DNA from: Bacillota bacterium
GTDB lineage: Bacteria > Bacillota > Clostridia > DSM-8532
Assembly: GCA_023415825.1 (NCBI GenBank)
Contig: JAEZJF010000017.1
Location: 1-64,000 of the forward strand
Direction: 5' to 3'
DNA length: 64,000 nt
Shown: positions 25,530 to 33,563 of the stretch, piece after piece
Position numbering within the stretch: the stretch's first letter is position 1
Layout of the letters: every line of letters begins with the position of its first letter
Made by a program: the position numbers and the translations under genes
The notes under the pieces: model-generated
What the model saw: only the letters and a program-made list of their open reading frames with translations
Databases searched by the model: none
Told to the model about the DNA's origin: nothing

Positions 25530-26777
25530 CTATACCTGCCAGCTCCCCAAGTATTTTTTTTGATCCTCGGTAAGCGTATCAATCTGGATACCCAAGCTCT
25601 CAAGCTTCTTGGCAGCTATTCTCTGATCAATGCTCTCAGGAATATCGAAGACTCCAGGCTTCAGCCTTCCCCTGTTTTCCATAATATAAAGAGCACTCAT
25701 GGCTTGTACGGCAAAGCTCATGTCCATGATCTCGGCAGGGTGACCGTCGCCACAGGCTAGATTGACCAATCGGCCTTCTCCCAATAGATAAAGGGTACGT
25801 CCATCGGCTAAAGTATAACCTCTAATATTTTTCCGGTACTCGCGATTTTCACTGGAGAGGGCTTCCAGCTCAGGAATACTAATTTCTACGTTAAAATGGC
25901 CCGCATTACAGAGTATGGCACCATCCTTCATTTCCTTGAAATGATCACCATAAATGACACGATCACAGCCCGTAACGGTAATAAATAAATCCCCCAGAGG
26001 AGCCGCATCGATCATAGTTTTTACTTGGAAGCCATCCATAACCGCCTCAATTGCTTTTACAGGGTCAATCTCAGTGACGATAACATGGGCTCCCAAGCCT
26101 TTGGCCCGCATGGCAACACCTTTACCGCACCAGCCATAACCGGCCACTACAACAGTTTTTCCCGCTACAATCAAATTAGTTGTACGGTCGATACCATCCC
26201 ATACCGACTGTCCTGTCCCGTAACGATTATCAAAGAGATGTTTGCACATGGCGTCGTTGACAGCCATCATAGGCACCCTCAAGGCGCCGTCCCGCTCCAT
26301 GGCTTTTAGCCGGATGATGCCGGTGGTTGTTTCCTCACAGCCTCCCCAGACCTGGGGCAAAAGATGGTTCATTTTGGTGTGAAGCGCAGATATGAGATCA
26401 CCGCCGTCATCTATGATGATGTTAGGGCCATGTGCCAAAGTCATTTCAATATGCTTTTCATATTCTTCCGGTGAGGAATTATACCAGGCAAAGACCTCAA
26501 GACCATCAGCCACAAGACCTGCTGCCACATCATCCTGAGTTGAGAGCGGATTACTGCCCGTCACTGACATTTTTGCCCCGCCAGCCGCAAAAACCTTTGA
26601 CAAATAAGCCGTTTTAGCCTCCAGATGTACTGAAAGAGAAATCTTGACTCCTTCGAAGGGTTTTGTCCGTTCAAATTCTGCCTCAAGTCCTGAAAGAATA
26701 GGCATATGCTTTTTAACCCAGGCAATTTTCTGGCGCCCTGATTCGGCGAGCGATATATCACGTATTGAATAATTCAT
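25530..26777 (-). CDS. ahcY: Adenosylhomocysteinase
   Basis: 415-residue NAD-dependent SAH hydrolase that splits S-adenosylhomocysteine into homocysteine and adenosine. Motifs: SLSVHLEAKTAYL, GSNPLSTQDDVAAGL, NRYGTGQSVWDGI, the Rossmann loop VVAGYGWCGKGVAMRAKGLGA (about 209 on), NAGHFNVEI, and the substrate-binding C-terminus. It is the short bacterial/archaeal form without the 40-residue insert seen in proteobacterial enzymes. ATG 26777 follows GGAGGAAAAAACC; the longer frame from 26810 has no ribosome site and is not used. Stands alone, with no methionine-cycle gene nearby. Confidence 0.95.
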   Translation of the reverse strand: MNYSIRDISLAESGRQKIAWVKKHMPILSGLEAEFERTKPFEGVKISLSVHLEAKTAYLSKVFAAGGAKMSVTGSNPLSTQDDVAAGLVADGLEVFAWYNSSPEEYEKHIEMTLAHGPNIIIDDGGDLISALHTKMNHLLPQVWGGCEETTTGIIRLKAMERDGALRVPMMAVNDAMCKHLFDNRYGTGQSVWDGIDRTTNLIVAGKTVVVAGYGWCGKGVAMRAKGLGAHVIVTEIDPVKAIEAVMDGFQVKTMIDAAPLGDLFITVTGCDRVIYGDHFKEMKDGAILCNAGHFNVEISIPELEALSSENREYRKNIRGYTLADGRTLYLLGEGRLVNLACGDGHPAEIMDMSFAVQAMSALYIMENRGRLKPGVFDIPESIDQRIAAKKLESLGIQIDTLTEDQKKYLGSWQV

Positions 26778-27047
26778 GGTTTTTTCCTCCAAAACTTTAC
26801 CTTGTCCCATTAATGATTATACCCTACAAATAAACAGTTTTACAATAAAGCTAAAGCTCAGAACTGAGTAACTTTTTATAAAATACTAGCAAAAACAATA
26901 AAAATGGAATAAAATAGCCTTGAAAAATAAGTCGAAATAAATCGAAAAATGTAAGTCAATACACTTTCCATAGAATTACTCTATGAAAACGGTATTAACA
27001 TTGCATCTTGAATCAACATAACTTAACCGGGCTAAAGGAGTATTCTT

Positions 27048-28979
27048 ATGGTGAAGGATTTGATCAAAACAGACATAGCCCTGTGCCAGGGCTGTAATAG
27101 GTGCATCAGAGTGTGCCCTGTGGAAGAGGCCAATATCGCTTATTCAGAAGGAGACCAGAATAAAATCCGGATAGACGCTTCCAAGTGCATCCATTGTGGT
27201 GCTTGTGTCAAAGCATGTCAGCATGAAGCCAGATTCTTTGAAGACGATACCGACAGATTTTTTAATGATTTAAAGCGTGGCGAGCAAATATCAGTCCTTG
27301 TTGCTCCCGCCGGCCGGGTCAATTTTAGTGAAGATATGGGGAAGCTCCTGTTTTTCTTAAGAAAATTCGGCGTAAAAAATATTTATGATGTTTCACTGGG
27401 TGCGGATATCTGTACCTGGGCTCATATCACCCATATAAGAAGAAACAAGCCTAATGCTCTCATAACACAGCCTTGCCCGGTTATTGTCAATTACATAACC
27501 CATTACCGAACAGATTTAATTGAAAAGCTCTCGCCTATTCATAGCCCTATGCTTTGTACCGCCCTTTACATGCGCAAATATAAAGGGATTAATCATAAGA
27601 TAGCAGCCCTGTCGCCCTGTATTGCAAAATCCGATGAATTCGAAGAAACAGGATTAGTCCAATATAATATCACATTTTCAAGGCTAAAGGACTATCTCAA
27701 AAAAAGCAATATGATTTTGCCTGAAGAAACCAGCTCCTTTGACGATATGGAGGCGTCCTTGGGCAGTCTTTACTCCATGCCCGGCGGTTTGAAGGAAAAC
27801 ATTGAATTTTATATGGGCAACAGCTTACGAATAGATAAAAGTGAAGGACAGGATACCGTTTACAGAAGACTTGATGAATACGCCGAAGAAAAAAGAGAAA
27901 ACCTGCCTGATATCTTTGATGTTTTAAATTGCACCGAAGGTTGTAATATTGGTTCAGCCTGCGATGGAAGTCTTTCGACTATTAAAGCTAATAAAATCAT
28001 GGATGATGTCAGAAAAAAAGCACATGCAAAACATAAAAAAACACTGTTTGCCAAGATGACAGCATTGTTTAAAAAATTTGACGGCTTGTTAAAGCTCGAG
28101 GATTTTATGCGGACATACAGTACGGATAAAGTGGCGGAAATCCATATCAGCCAAGCAGATATTGAGGATGCATTTACCAAGCTGAAGAAGCTGACCAAAG
28201 AACAGCGGGATCAAAATTGTTTCGCCTGCGGCTCCATAACATGCTTAAAAATGGCCGAGAAGATCGCTAAAGGCATTAATACCGAAAAAAACTGCATAGA
28301 AAAAGCCAGGCTGGATGCTAAGGAAGAGCACAAGGCCTATATGAATGCTTACCTGGAATCTAACGATTTATTGTCAAAAAATTCTGCTCTTTTTCAGGAT
28401 TTAGGAGGATATGCAGAAAAAACATTGAGTGCCTTTGCTGATATTCGGGATACTATTGCAGAAATTGCCGGAAATAATGACTCAAATGCCCAGGGAATGG
28501 GGCATCTGATGAATGAATTATCTGATATCAAGGGACTTTCATCCATGGTTTTAGATTCAATTCAATCAATCGAGAAAGCTATATCAACCTATATCAATAT
28601 GTCCAATATTATTATTGACGTAGCCGACCAAACCAACATGCTAGCGCTTAATGCCTCCATTGAAGCTGCCCGTGCCGGGGAACACGGAAAGGGCTTTTCG
28701 GTTGTCGCAGAAGAGATAAGAAAGCTGGCTCAAAACTCACAAAAAGCCGTTGAAGAGGCTAATCTCAATCAGCATTTTTCCATTCAATCCATAGAATCCA
28801 TAAAAGAAGCCAGCTCCAAGGTTGATAATGCTATTATCAATGCCAATAACTATCTGGAGCACATTTTCACCGCGGCGCAAGAAACCGTAGCAAAGACCGA
28901 GGAGATTTCTAATAGTACCGAAACACTTTTGAGTGAGTCACATGATATCGACCGGATTCTTTTAAGCATTCGCAAATAA
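27048..28979 (+). CDS. Hydrogenase-like H-cluster protein fused to chemoreceptor signalling domain
   Basis: 643 residues, no membrane segment. Order: two [4Fe-4S] ferredoxin motifs (C13/16/19/23 and C47/50/53/57); an iron-only hydrogenase large-subunit domain (about 80-330); an Fe-S domain with CFACGSITCLKMAEKI and a later Cys (about 390-420); a methyl-accepting chemotaxis signalling hairpin (about 455-643) with tip NMLALNASIEAARAGEHGKG. The three H-cluster loops read TQPCPV, SPCIAK and LNCTEGCNIG: all four cluster-ligand Cys remain, but the proton-relay Cys of TSCCP is Pro. It is therefore probably a redox, H2 or CO sensor rather than a turnover hydrogenase. Start ATG 27048 after AAAGGAG. 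Single-gene unit. Confidence 0.88.
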   Translation: MVKDLIKTDIALCQGCNRCIRVCPVEEANIAYSEGDQNKIRIDASKCIHCGACVKACQHEARFFEDDTDRFFNDLKRGEQISVLVAPAGRVNFSEDMGKLLFFLRKFGVKNIYDVSLGADICTWAHITHIRRNKPNALITQPCPVIVNYITHYRTDLIEKLSPIHSPMLCTALYMRKYKGINHKIAALSPCIAKSDEFEETGLVQYNITFSRLKDYLKKSNMILPEETSSFDDMEASLGSLYSMPGGLKENIEFYMGNSLRIDKSEGQDTVYRRLDEYAEEKRENLPDIFDVLNCTEGCNIGSACDGSLSTIKANKIMDDVRKKAHAKHKKTLFAKMTALFKKFDGLLKLEDFMRTYSTDKVAEIHISQADIEDAFTKLKKLTKEQRDQNCFACGSITCLKMAEKIAKGINTEKNCIEKARLDAKEEHKAYMNAYLESNDLLSKNSALFQDLGGYAEKTLSAFADIRDTIAEIAGNNDSNAQGMGHLMNELSDIKGLSSMVLDSIQSIEKAISTYINMSNIIIDVADQTNMLALNASIEAARAGEHGKGFSVVAEEIRKLAQNSQKAVEEANLNQHFSIQSIESIKEASSKVDNAIINANNYLEHIFTAAQETVAKTEEISNSTETLLSESHDIDRILLSIRK

Positions 28980-28993
28980 GCAACACTTAGGCT

Positions 28994-29035
28994 AAAAAGA
29001 GTCACGAGGATCGTTCCCGTGACTCTTTTTCTTTT
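28994..29035. terminator. Bidirectional terminator between convergent genes
   Basis: Perfect 13-bp arms AAAAAGAGTCACG (28994-29006) and CGTGACTCTTTTT (29018-29030) with A and T tracts on both sides, between the sensor gene and the SDR gene. Confidence 0.85.
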
Positions 29036-29050
29036 ATACGGCAAAGCACC

Positions 29051-29833
29051 CTATTTGCCCTGATAATGCCAATCATAGTCTTCGGTGTAGATCATGAGTT
29101 TACTCATGCCACCGTCAACCGTGATATTCTGGCCATTAATGAAGCTGTTTTTTTCATCGCATAGAAAGAAAACAGCCCTGACAATATCCATGGGATGGCC
29201 TACCCTTTTAGAAGGGTGCTGTCTCGTGTCGGCATCTGAGTAATGGGGGATATAATCCTTATCATAAGCACTGCCTGTATCAATCCAACCCGGTGCAATG
29301 GAATTCACACGTACCCTTCCGGCCAAGCTTATGGCTAGAGCATGAGTCAGCGCCGTAATACCGCCCTTGGCGGCCGTATAGCTTTCAGTATCCTGCTGGG
29401 ACTGAAAGGCCCGGGTAGAAGACATATTGACGATTGCCGCATTTTCGTTGAAATGCGGGAGCAATAGCTTTGCGAGCATATAGGGTGCGGCGATGCCTAC
29501 CCGAAGCACCTGATTAAAATCCTCATAACTGCAATCCGACAGGATTCCTTTTTTGCTGATCATGGCATTATTAATCAAGAAATCAACGCATCCCCAACGT
29601 TCAATAATTTGTTGGGCAAACTCCCTTAAATCCAGCTCTTCACCAATATCTCCGCAATAGAAGAGAGCCTCTCCCCCCAAATCCTCAATAGCTTTTAATG
29701 TTTCTTCACCGGCTGCTCTATTAAAGTCTACAAAAGCAACCCTTGCTCCGGCCTTGACAAATTCCTGAACCAGGTATTGCCCAATACCCAATGCACCGCC
29801 GGTTATTACAGCGACCTTGTTTTTTAACTCCAT
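29051..29833 (-). CDS. Short-chain dehydrogenase/reductase
   Basis: 260-residue classical SDR. The cofactor loop is VAVITGGALGIGQYLVQEF with Asp in AFVDFN (NAD preference likely). NNAMISKKG corresponds to NNAG. The catalytic Ser is in NMSSTRAF, and YTAAKGG gives the YxxxK pair. The C-terminus has NGQNITVDGGMSK. Substrate unknown; close in layout to glucose/3-oxoacyl-type reductases. ATG 29833 is used because GGAGGG lies just upstream. Divergent from the YtrA-type operon. Confidence 0.9.
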   Translation of the reverse strand: MELKNKVAVITGGALGIGQYLVQEFVKAGARVAFVDFNRAAGEETLKAIEDLGGEALFYCGDIGEELDLREFAQQIIERWGCVDFLINNAMISKKGILSDCSYEDFNQVLRVGIAAPYMLAKLLLPHFNENAAIVNMSSTRAFQSQQDTESYTAAKGGITALTHALAISLAGRVRVNSIAPGWIDTGSAYDKDYIPHYSDADTRQHPSKRVGHPMDIVRAVFFLCDEKNSFINGQNITVDGGMSKLMIYTEDYDWHYQGK

Positions 29834-29880
29834 TGCCTTTCCCTCCAATATCTACTGTATCATATTTTCAAACTAACTAG

Positions 29881-29909
29881 TTGACAAAATTGCATCAGGG
29901 TAATATACT
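29881..29909 (+). promoter_or_regulatory. Consensus vegetative promoter of the ytrA-type operon
   Basis: TTGACA (29881-29886), exactly 17 bp, TATACT (29904-29909). The -35 is perfect and the -10 has one mismatch, the strongest promoter seen in the window. The -10 overlaps the operator palindrome. Confidence 0.9.
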
Positions 29910-29930
29910 ACATTACATAAGTAATGTAGT
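29907..29930. promoter_or_regulatory. Operator palindrome for the GntR/YtrA repressor
   Basis: Perfect 10-bp arms ACTACATTAC (29907-29916) and GTAATGTAGT (29921-29930) around ATAA. It overlaps the -10 box and the expected start site of the operon whose first gene is the GntR-family regulator, so autorepression is the simple reading. Confidence 0.85.
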
Positions 29931-29947
29931 AATTGAGTGGTGATGTT

Positions 29948-30331
29948 ATGAACCTGAATTCAAATGATTTGAGACCTCTGTATCTTCAAATAGCGGAAGG
30001 CATTGAAGATGACATTCTCAAAGGGATACTTACGGAGGAGGCCGAGTGCTACTCTCAATATCAGATATCCCGACTATTCAATATAAATCCCGCCACAGCA
30101 GCCAAGGGAATCAACGTCCTTGTTTCCGAGGGTATCTTGTATAAAGTACGCGGGCTTGGCATGCATATTTCGAAAGGAGCTAAGGCCATGATTCAAATGA
30201 AGCGAAAAAATCAATTTTTTAATGAGACCCTCCGTACCATTGTCATGGAGGCCTCTAAGCTAAATATCAGTAAGGAAGAAATTAAAAGCATGATTGATGA
30301 TATTACTCTTTCTGAAAAGGAGGAAGAATAA
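29948..30331 (+). CDS. GntR-family regulator, YtrA type
   Basis: 127 residues. The winged-helix GntR domain occupies about residues 5-75 (RPLYLQIAEGIEDDILKGIL, QYQISRLFNINPATAAKGIN, LYKVRGLGMHIS). A short helical tail follows instead of a ligand-binding domain, the YtrA pattern for regulators of ABC exporters. First gene of a four-gene operon. ATG 29948 follows GAGTGG; the frame also has TTG 29933. Its stop TAA shares an A with the next ATG. Confidence 0.9.
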   Translation: MNLNSNDLRPLYLQIAEGIEDDILKGILTEEAECYSQYQISRLFNINPATAAKGINVLVSEGILYKVRGLGMHISKGAKAMIQMKRKNQFFNETLRTIVMEASKLNISKEEIKSMIDDITLSEKEEE

Positions 30332-31221
30332 TGAGTGCTCTTGTTACACAGGACTTAAGCTTGTGCTTTAAAGAAACCCGCGCCCTTGATCGGGTAAGCG
30401 TCGATATTCCTGAAAATTGCATTGTGGGCCTCATTGGAAGAAACGGGGCAGGAAAAACCACTCTGCTAAAAACAACCGCAGGCTTTTTACGCCCCACATC
30501 TGGACAGATCAAGGTTTTTGGTGAAGCTCCATTTGATCGGATCGACACATTATCCAGCATTTTTTATATGGATGATGACCGTTATGAAGATTCCCTGAAG
30601 GTTATGGAGATCCTGACGCTTTCCCGCCTCTATTACAAAAATTTTAACCTTTCTATGGCACAAAAGCTGCTGGATTATTTCGAGATCAGCATAAAATCTC
30701 AATTTAAAAAGCTTTCAAAGGGTACCAAAACTTTATTGTCTGTGGTTATGGCCATTTGCAGCCGCTCGAAGCTGACCATGCTGGATGAGCCAACCCTGGG
30801 CCTGGACGCTTCCCACCGGAAGGAATTTATGACCTTGGTCTTAAAGGATTATTCGGACTGCCCCCGAACCTTCATTATCTCAAGTCATCTGATATCGGAG
30901 CTTGAAGGCATGATGGAACAGGTTGTGCTCATAGACCGGGGTAGGATTATTTTCCAAAAAGCCTTGGAGGAAGTTCAAAATTACGCGCTCTATCTTTCGG
31001 GTTCTAAAAAAATATTGGAGAAGCTGGTAACCCAAAAGACCATTCTGACAAGGGAAGAAATGGGAGAGCACTTAACTCTGGGCATTGAAAACACCTTATC
31101 ACAGCAAGAGCTTAATCAGCTCAGATCAAACGGAATTGATATTTCGCCCATGGATGTGCAGGATGTATGCGTGAATCTTACTCAAATTCATAACGGAGGT
31201 GTTTTAAATGCCATTAAATAA
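30331..31221 (+). CDS. ABC transporter ATP-binding protein
   Basis: 296 residues. Walker A GLIGRNGAGKTTLLK (about 34-48), signature LSKGTKTLLSVV (a degenerate LSGGQ), Walker B KLTMLDEPTLGLDASH, and the switch His in IISSHLISE. The C-terminal 80 residues are the variable exporter-type extension. Works with the membrane protein encoded by the overlapping next gene. In related YtrA operons these systems respond to cell-wall antibiotics; substrate here unknown. Confidence 0.92.
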   Translation: MSALVTQDLSLCFKETRALDRVSVDIPENCIVGLIGRNGAGKTTLLKTTAGFLRPTSGQIKVFGEAPFDRIDTLSSIFYMDDDRYEDSLKVMEILTLSRLYYKNFNLSMAQKLLDYFEISIKSQFKKLSKGTKTLLSVVMAICSRSKLTMLDEPTLGLDASHRKEFMTLVLKDYSDCPRTFIISSHLISELEGMMEQVVLIDRGRIIFQKALEEVQNYALYLSGSKKILEKLVTQKTILTREEMGEHLTLGIENTLSQQELNQLRSNGIDISPMDVQDVCVNLTQIHNGGVLNAIK

Positions 31222-31933
31222 CAGGATGCACTCGCTAAAAGCAACACTTTACAGCGCTTATCTCGATTTTAGATCCATGTGCATTATTATCATTGAGATT
31301 ATGTTTGGCCTGATTATATTCCAATTGGGCATTATATCTATAGTAAGCACAGGCAACTCCAGCTCCAATGCCAGTGCCCTCAACACCGGCTTCATGATAG
31401 CCTTATGGTCTATCCCTATATCCATCATTGTCATTACCAGTAATGCGATGCTTATAAAGAAATTCTCTTTCCCGGTAGACAGGAGTATTCTTGCCTTGTC
31501 CCATTTGGTCTATATTTTGCTCTCACCCCTTGTTATTTTACTGGCCTCCTGTGGTTTATATCTTTTGGAGTATCTATTCTATTCAGCCATTCAGACCATT
31601 TACCCGAGTTTTATCTACCTTTGGATAACGACTAAAGGAAGCTTTATAACCGGCTTTTTATTCTCCTATTTAATTATTGTGCTCATTTCCTCTGCTACGT
31701 ATTGTCTCTTTATGTACTTTTACCGTTATAAGATGGCAACCTCGGTTGTATGTGGCATGATTGTGGTTTTACTGTTCACCTTAAGTCCGTTTCGCATGTT
31801 TGTCCTGAGTCTGGGAAAAAGTTTGCTCATAAATGAGAACCCATGGATACTTTTTGCCACATATACGGCTCTTAGCCTACTTTTATGGCTGTTGGGCTAT
31901 ATCCCCCTTAAGAGGATGGAGGTCAAGAAATGA
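31208..31933 (+). CDS. ABC transporter membrane subunit
   Basis: 241 residues with six hydrophobic segments, for example CIIIIEIMFGLIIFQLGII, SIPISIIVITSNAMLI, LVYILLSPLVILLASCGLYL and a C-terminal ATYTALSLLLWLLGYIPLK. No recognised signature motif; the assignment rests on topology and on a 14-bp overlap with the ATPase gene. Ends with a basic RMEVKK tail, and its stop overlaps the next start (ATGA). Confidence 0.8.
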   Translation: MPLNNRMHSLKATLYSAYLDFRSMCIIIIEIMFGLIIFQLGIISIVSTGNSSSNASALNTGFMIALWSIPISIIVITSNAMLIKKFSFPVDRSILALSHLVYILLSPLVILLASCGLYLLEYLFYSAIQTIYPSFIYLWITTKGSFITGFLFSYLIIVLISSATYCLFMYFYRYKMATSVVCGMIVVLLFTLSPFRMFVLSLGKSLLINENPWILFATYTALSLLLWLLGYIPLKRMEVKK

Positions 31934-32427
31934 AGAAGCAACATTTTTTACTCATTATACTCATACTCGTTTTATCCTTCTTTGCAGTTTTATTGTTTAG
32001 CCCGGATATGAAAGCCTATCAGGCAAAATTTAAAGCTGAGAATTATGAGAGAGTAGCGGAAATACAATCTCCAAGTGCTGATCTTTTTGAACTGAGAATT
32101 GTTGACCATCTTCCGCTTGATATCCAAATTGAAAACGGAGATGTGAAAAATGTTGAGATATGGATTAATAAAACCATCTCTCAAAAACAGAGAGATTTTA
32201 TCAAAGATCGCTTAAGGAACGAACTGGAAGTTTACGATAGCAAAGGCGGCAGCTTAACCTTAAAGCTCGATGGCCGACTTGTATTGTTCGAAGGTGAGGA
32301 TTGGCTAGCCGCCAGAGCCTTTGCGCCTTATAATCAGATTTTTGCAAAAGAGTCCTCAATTATCAGAGTTGTTCTTCCCAAGAATATTAGCTTGCCACCT
32401 AAAGAACAAGCAATAAAGGAGAAATAG
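31930..32427 (+). CDS. Membrane-anchored hypothetical protein of the ytrA-type operon
   Basis: 165 residues. One N-terminal hydrophobic segment (FLLIILILVLSFFAVLLF, about 6-23) anchors a soluble extracytoplasmic domain of about 140 residues with mixed alpha/beta character. I do not recognise the family. Fourth and last gene of the GntR-ABC operon, so it may be an accessory factor of the transporter. Coding by overlap, ribosome context and terminator position. Confidence 0.7.
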   Translation: MKKQHFLLIILILVLSFFAVLLFSPDMKAYQAKFKAENYERVAEIQSPSADLFELRIVDHLPLDIQIENGDVKNVEIWINKTISQKQRDFIKDRLRNELEVYDSKGGSLTLKLDGRLVLFEGEDWLAARAFAPYNQIFAKESSIIRVVLPKNISLPPKEQAIKEK

Positions 32428-32437
32428 ACATTTATCA

Positions 32438-32482
32438 TGAAAAAACACAGGATTAGGTACTTGATCATCCTGTGTTTTTTAT
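32438..32482. terminator. Bidirectional terminator
   Basis: Perfect 14-bp arms AAAAAACACAGGAT (32440-32453) and ATCCTGTGTTTTTT (32467-32480), between the convergent ABC operon and the DtxR-family gene. Confidence 0.88.
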
Positions 32483-32488
32483 TGCGAC

Positions 32489-32866
32489 TTATTTTTTCAT
32501 TCTACTATCATTGGCGTGTTTTTTGATGGCCTCAAAGCTTTTGACGCTGATAACATGCTCTATCCGGCAGGCATCCTCCATGGCGGTTTCCTCATCAACA
32601 CCGAGAAACATCAGCCAGTTTGATAGAAGCTTATGCCTCTCATACATGGTTTCAGCAATTTTGCGACCTTTATCGGTCAGAGAGATGTGCCCTTCACTGT
32701 TCATGGTGATATAGCCGTTCTCTCGCAGGTTTTTCATTGCAACACTGACGCTTGGCTTTGTATAATCAAGTTCGTTGACAATATCGATGGAGCGAACCTC
32801 AGGTCTTTTTTTACCTAACAATAAAATAGTTTCAAGATAATTCTCTGCGGATTCCTTTATTTTCAA
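32489..32866 (-). CDS. DtxR-family metal-dependent repressor
   Basis: 125 residues: an N-terminal winged helix (SAENYLETILLLG, DIVNELDYTKPSVSVAMKNL) and a dimerisation/metal domain, with no SH3-like third domain, so MntR-sized. Metal residues resemble the iron-sensing branch: His78, Cys100, Glu103 and His104 in EDACRIEHV, where Cys100 corresponds to DtxR Cys102 and MntR has Glu. Asn9 replaces the Asp/Met that separates MntR from DtxR. Divergent from the feo operon and flanked by repeated GGTTAG-N6-CTAACC sites, so Fe(II)-dependent repression of feo is likely. The start is TTG 32866 after GGAGGTGGG. Confidence 0.88.
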   Translation of the reverse strand: MKIKESAENYLETILLLGKKRPEVRSIDIVNELDYTKPSVSVAMKNLRENGYITMNSEGHISLTDKGRKIAETMYERHKLLSNWLMFLGVDEETAMEDACRIEHVISVKSFEAIKKHANDSRMKK

Positions 32867-32882
32867 TAGCCCACCTCCTCAT

Positions 32883-32900
32883 GGTTAACAGCTGCTAACC
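32883..32900. promoter_or_regulatory. Feo-type operator site 1
   Basis: GGTTAA-CAGCTG-CTAACC: 6-6-6 inverted repeat with one mismatch, 17 bp before the DtxR-family gene, suggesting autoregulation. A second inverted repeat, GCTAAC-CTTAT-GTTAGC (32894-32910), overlaps its right half. Confidence 0.75.
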
Positions 32901-32951
32901 TTATGTTAGCATATTTTGTTTGGATTTCAAGCAAAAACATATTGACTCTAG

Positions 32952-32969
32952 AGTTAGTTTCTGCTAACC
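32952..32969. promoter_or_regulatory. Feo-type operator site 2
   Basis: AGTTAG-TTTCTG-CTAACC, one mismatch to the palindrome. A TTGACT (32942-32947) lies just upstream, with a weak TAACCT at 17-bp spacing inside the site, so it would cover a -10 region for feoA. Confidence 0.8.
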
Positions 32970-32976
32970 TGTAATT

Positions 32977-32994
32977 GGTTAGTGGTGTCTAACC
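32977..32994. promoter_or_regulatory. Feo-type operator site 3
   Basis: GGTTAG-TGGTGT-CTAACC, a perfect 6-6-6 inverted repeat centred 25 bp from site 2 and 58 bp before feoA. Confidence 0.85.
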
Positions 32995-33052
32995 TAATTT
33001 TGACAGAGTCAACCTGAACATACCGATTATGAGAATTGGAGAGTGAAGCCAT

Positions 33053-33262
33053 ATGCCTTTATCAATGGCAAAAGCAGGAGAAGCAAATGCTATTAAAAAA
33101 GTAGGCGGCAAGGAAGAAACAAGGCGGTTTCTTGAAAAACTAGGTTTTGTAGTGGGTGGTAGAGTTACAGTTGTCTCCGAGATCGGCGGCAATGTTATTG
33201 TTAATATCAAGGACTCGCGTATTGCCATCAGTCGTGAGATGGCCAATAAAATCATGGTTTAA
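33053..33262 (+). CDS. feoA: FeoA-family protein (first copy)
   Basis: 69 residues with the SH3-like FeoA fold: MPLSMAKAGEANAIKKVGGK, RRFLEKLGFVVGGRVTVVSE, then GGNVIVNIKDSRIAISREMA. FeoA is a small cytosolic partner of the FeoB ferrous transporter. GGAG precedes ATG 33053. Followed 13 bp later by a second feoA; tandem FeoA proteins are frequent in clostridia. Confidence 0.9.
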   Translation: MPLSMAKAGEANAIKKVGGKEETRRFLEKLGFVVGGRVTVVSEIGGNVIVNIKDSRIAISREMANKIMV

Positions 33263-33275
33263 AGGAGAAAGATAT

Positions 33276-33497
33276 ATGCAAACACTCAAAGAGGTTAAGT
33301 GCGGACAAACCGTCACCGTAGTAAAGCTTCACGGTGAAGGTGCCGTCAGAAGACGCATGATGGACATGGGCATTACCAAAGGCTGCGAAATCTATGTCCG
33401 TAAGGTTGCACCATTAGGCGATCCGGTGGAAATCAATGTGCGCGGTTATGAGCTGTCACTGAGAAAAGCGGATGCTGAAATGATAGAAGTCAAATAA
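33276..33497 (+). CDS. feoA: FeoA-family protein (second copy)
   Basis: 73 residues: MQTLKEVKCGQTVTVVKLHG, RRRMMDMGITKGCEIYVRKV and GDPVEINVRGYELSLRKADA, a canonical FeoA with the conserved G-x-E and MDMGI region. It differs enough from the first copy to suggest an old duplication. ATG 33276 follows AAAGGAG; the open frame extends upstream to 33156 only as overlap with the first gene. Confidence 0.93.
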   Translation: MQTLKEVKCGQTVTVVKLHGEGAVRRRMMDMGITKGCEIYVRKVAPLGDPVEINVRGYELSLRKADAEMIEVK

Positions 33498-33511
33498 ACC
33501 GGTAAAAGAGT

Positions 33512-33536
33512 CAGAGAAAGAGTCTCTGCATTTTTT
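33512..33536 (+). terminator. Possible attenuator between feoA and feoB
   Basis: Short arms CAGAGA (33512-33517) and TCTCTG (33523-33528) then CATTTTTT. The weak stem with a T run could lower feoB transcription relative to feoA; operator site 4 follows immediately. Confidence 0.45.
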
Positions 33537-33545
33537 AGGCATAAA

Positions 33546-33563
33546 GGTTAGTCTTCACTAACC
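33546..33563. promoter_or_regulatory. Feo-type operator site 4
   Basis: GGTTAG-TCTTCA-CTAACC, perfect 6-6-6 arms, in the 109-bp gap between the second feoA and feoB. It repeats the upstream operator and suggests separate metal control of feoB or a roadblock site. Confidence 0.8.

Noticed and set aside
26778..27047. SAH riboswitch or other leader upstream of ahcY
   Set aside because: The gap is AT-rich with only a short CATAGA..TCTATG repeat near 26968; no riboswitch core is recognisable.
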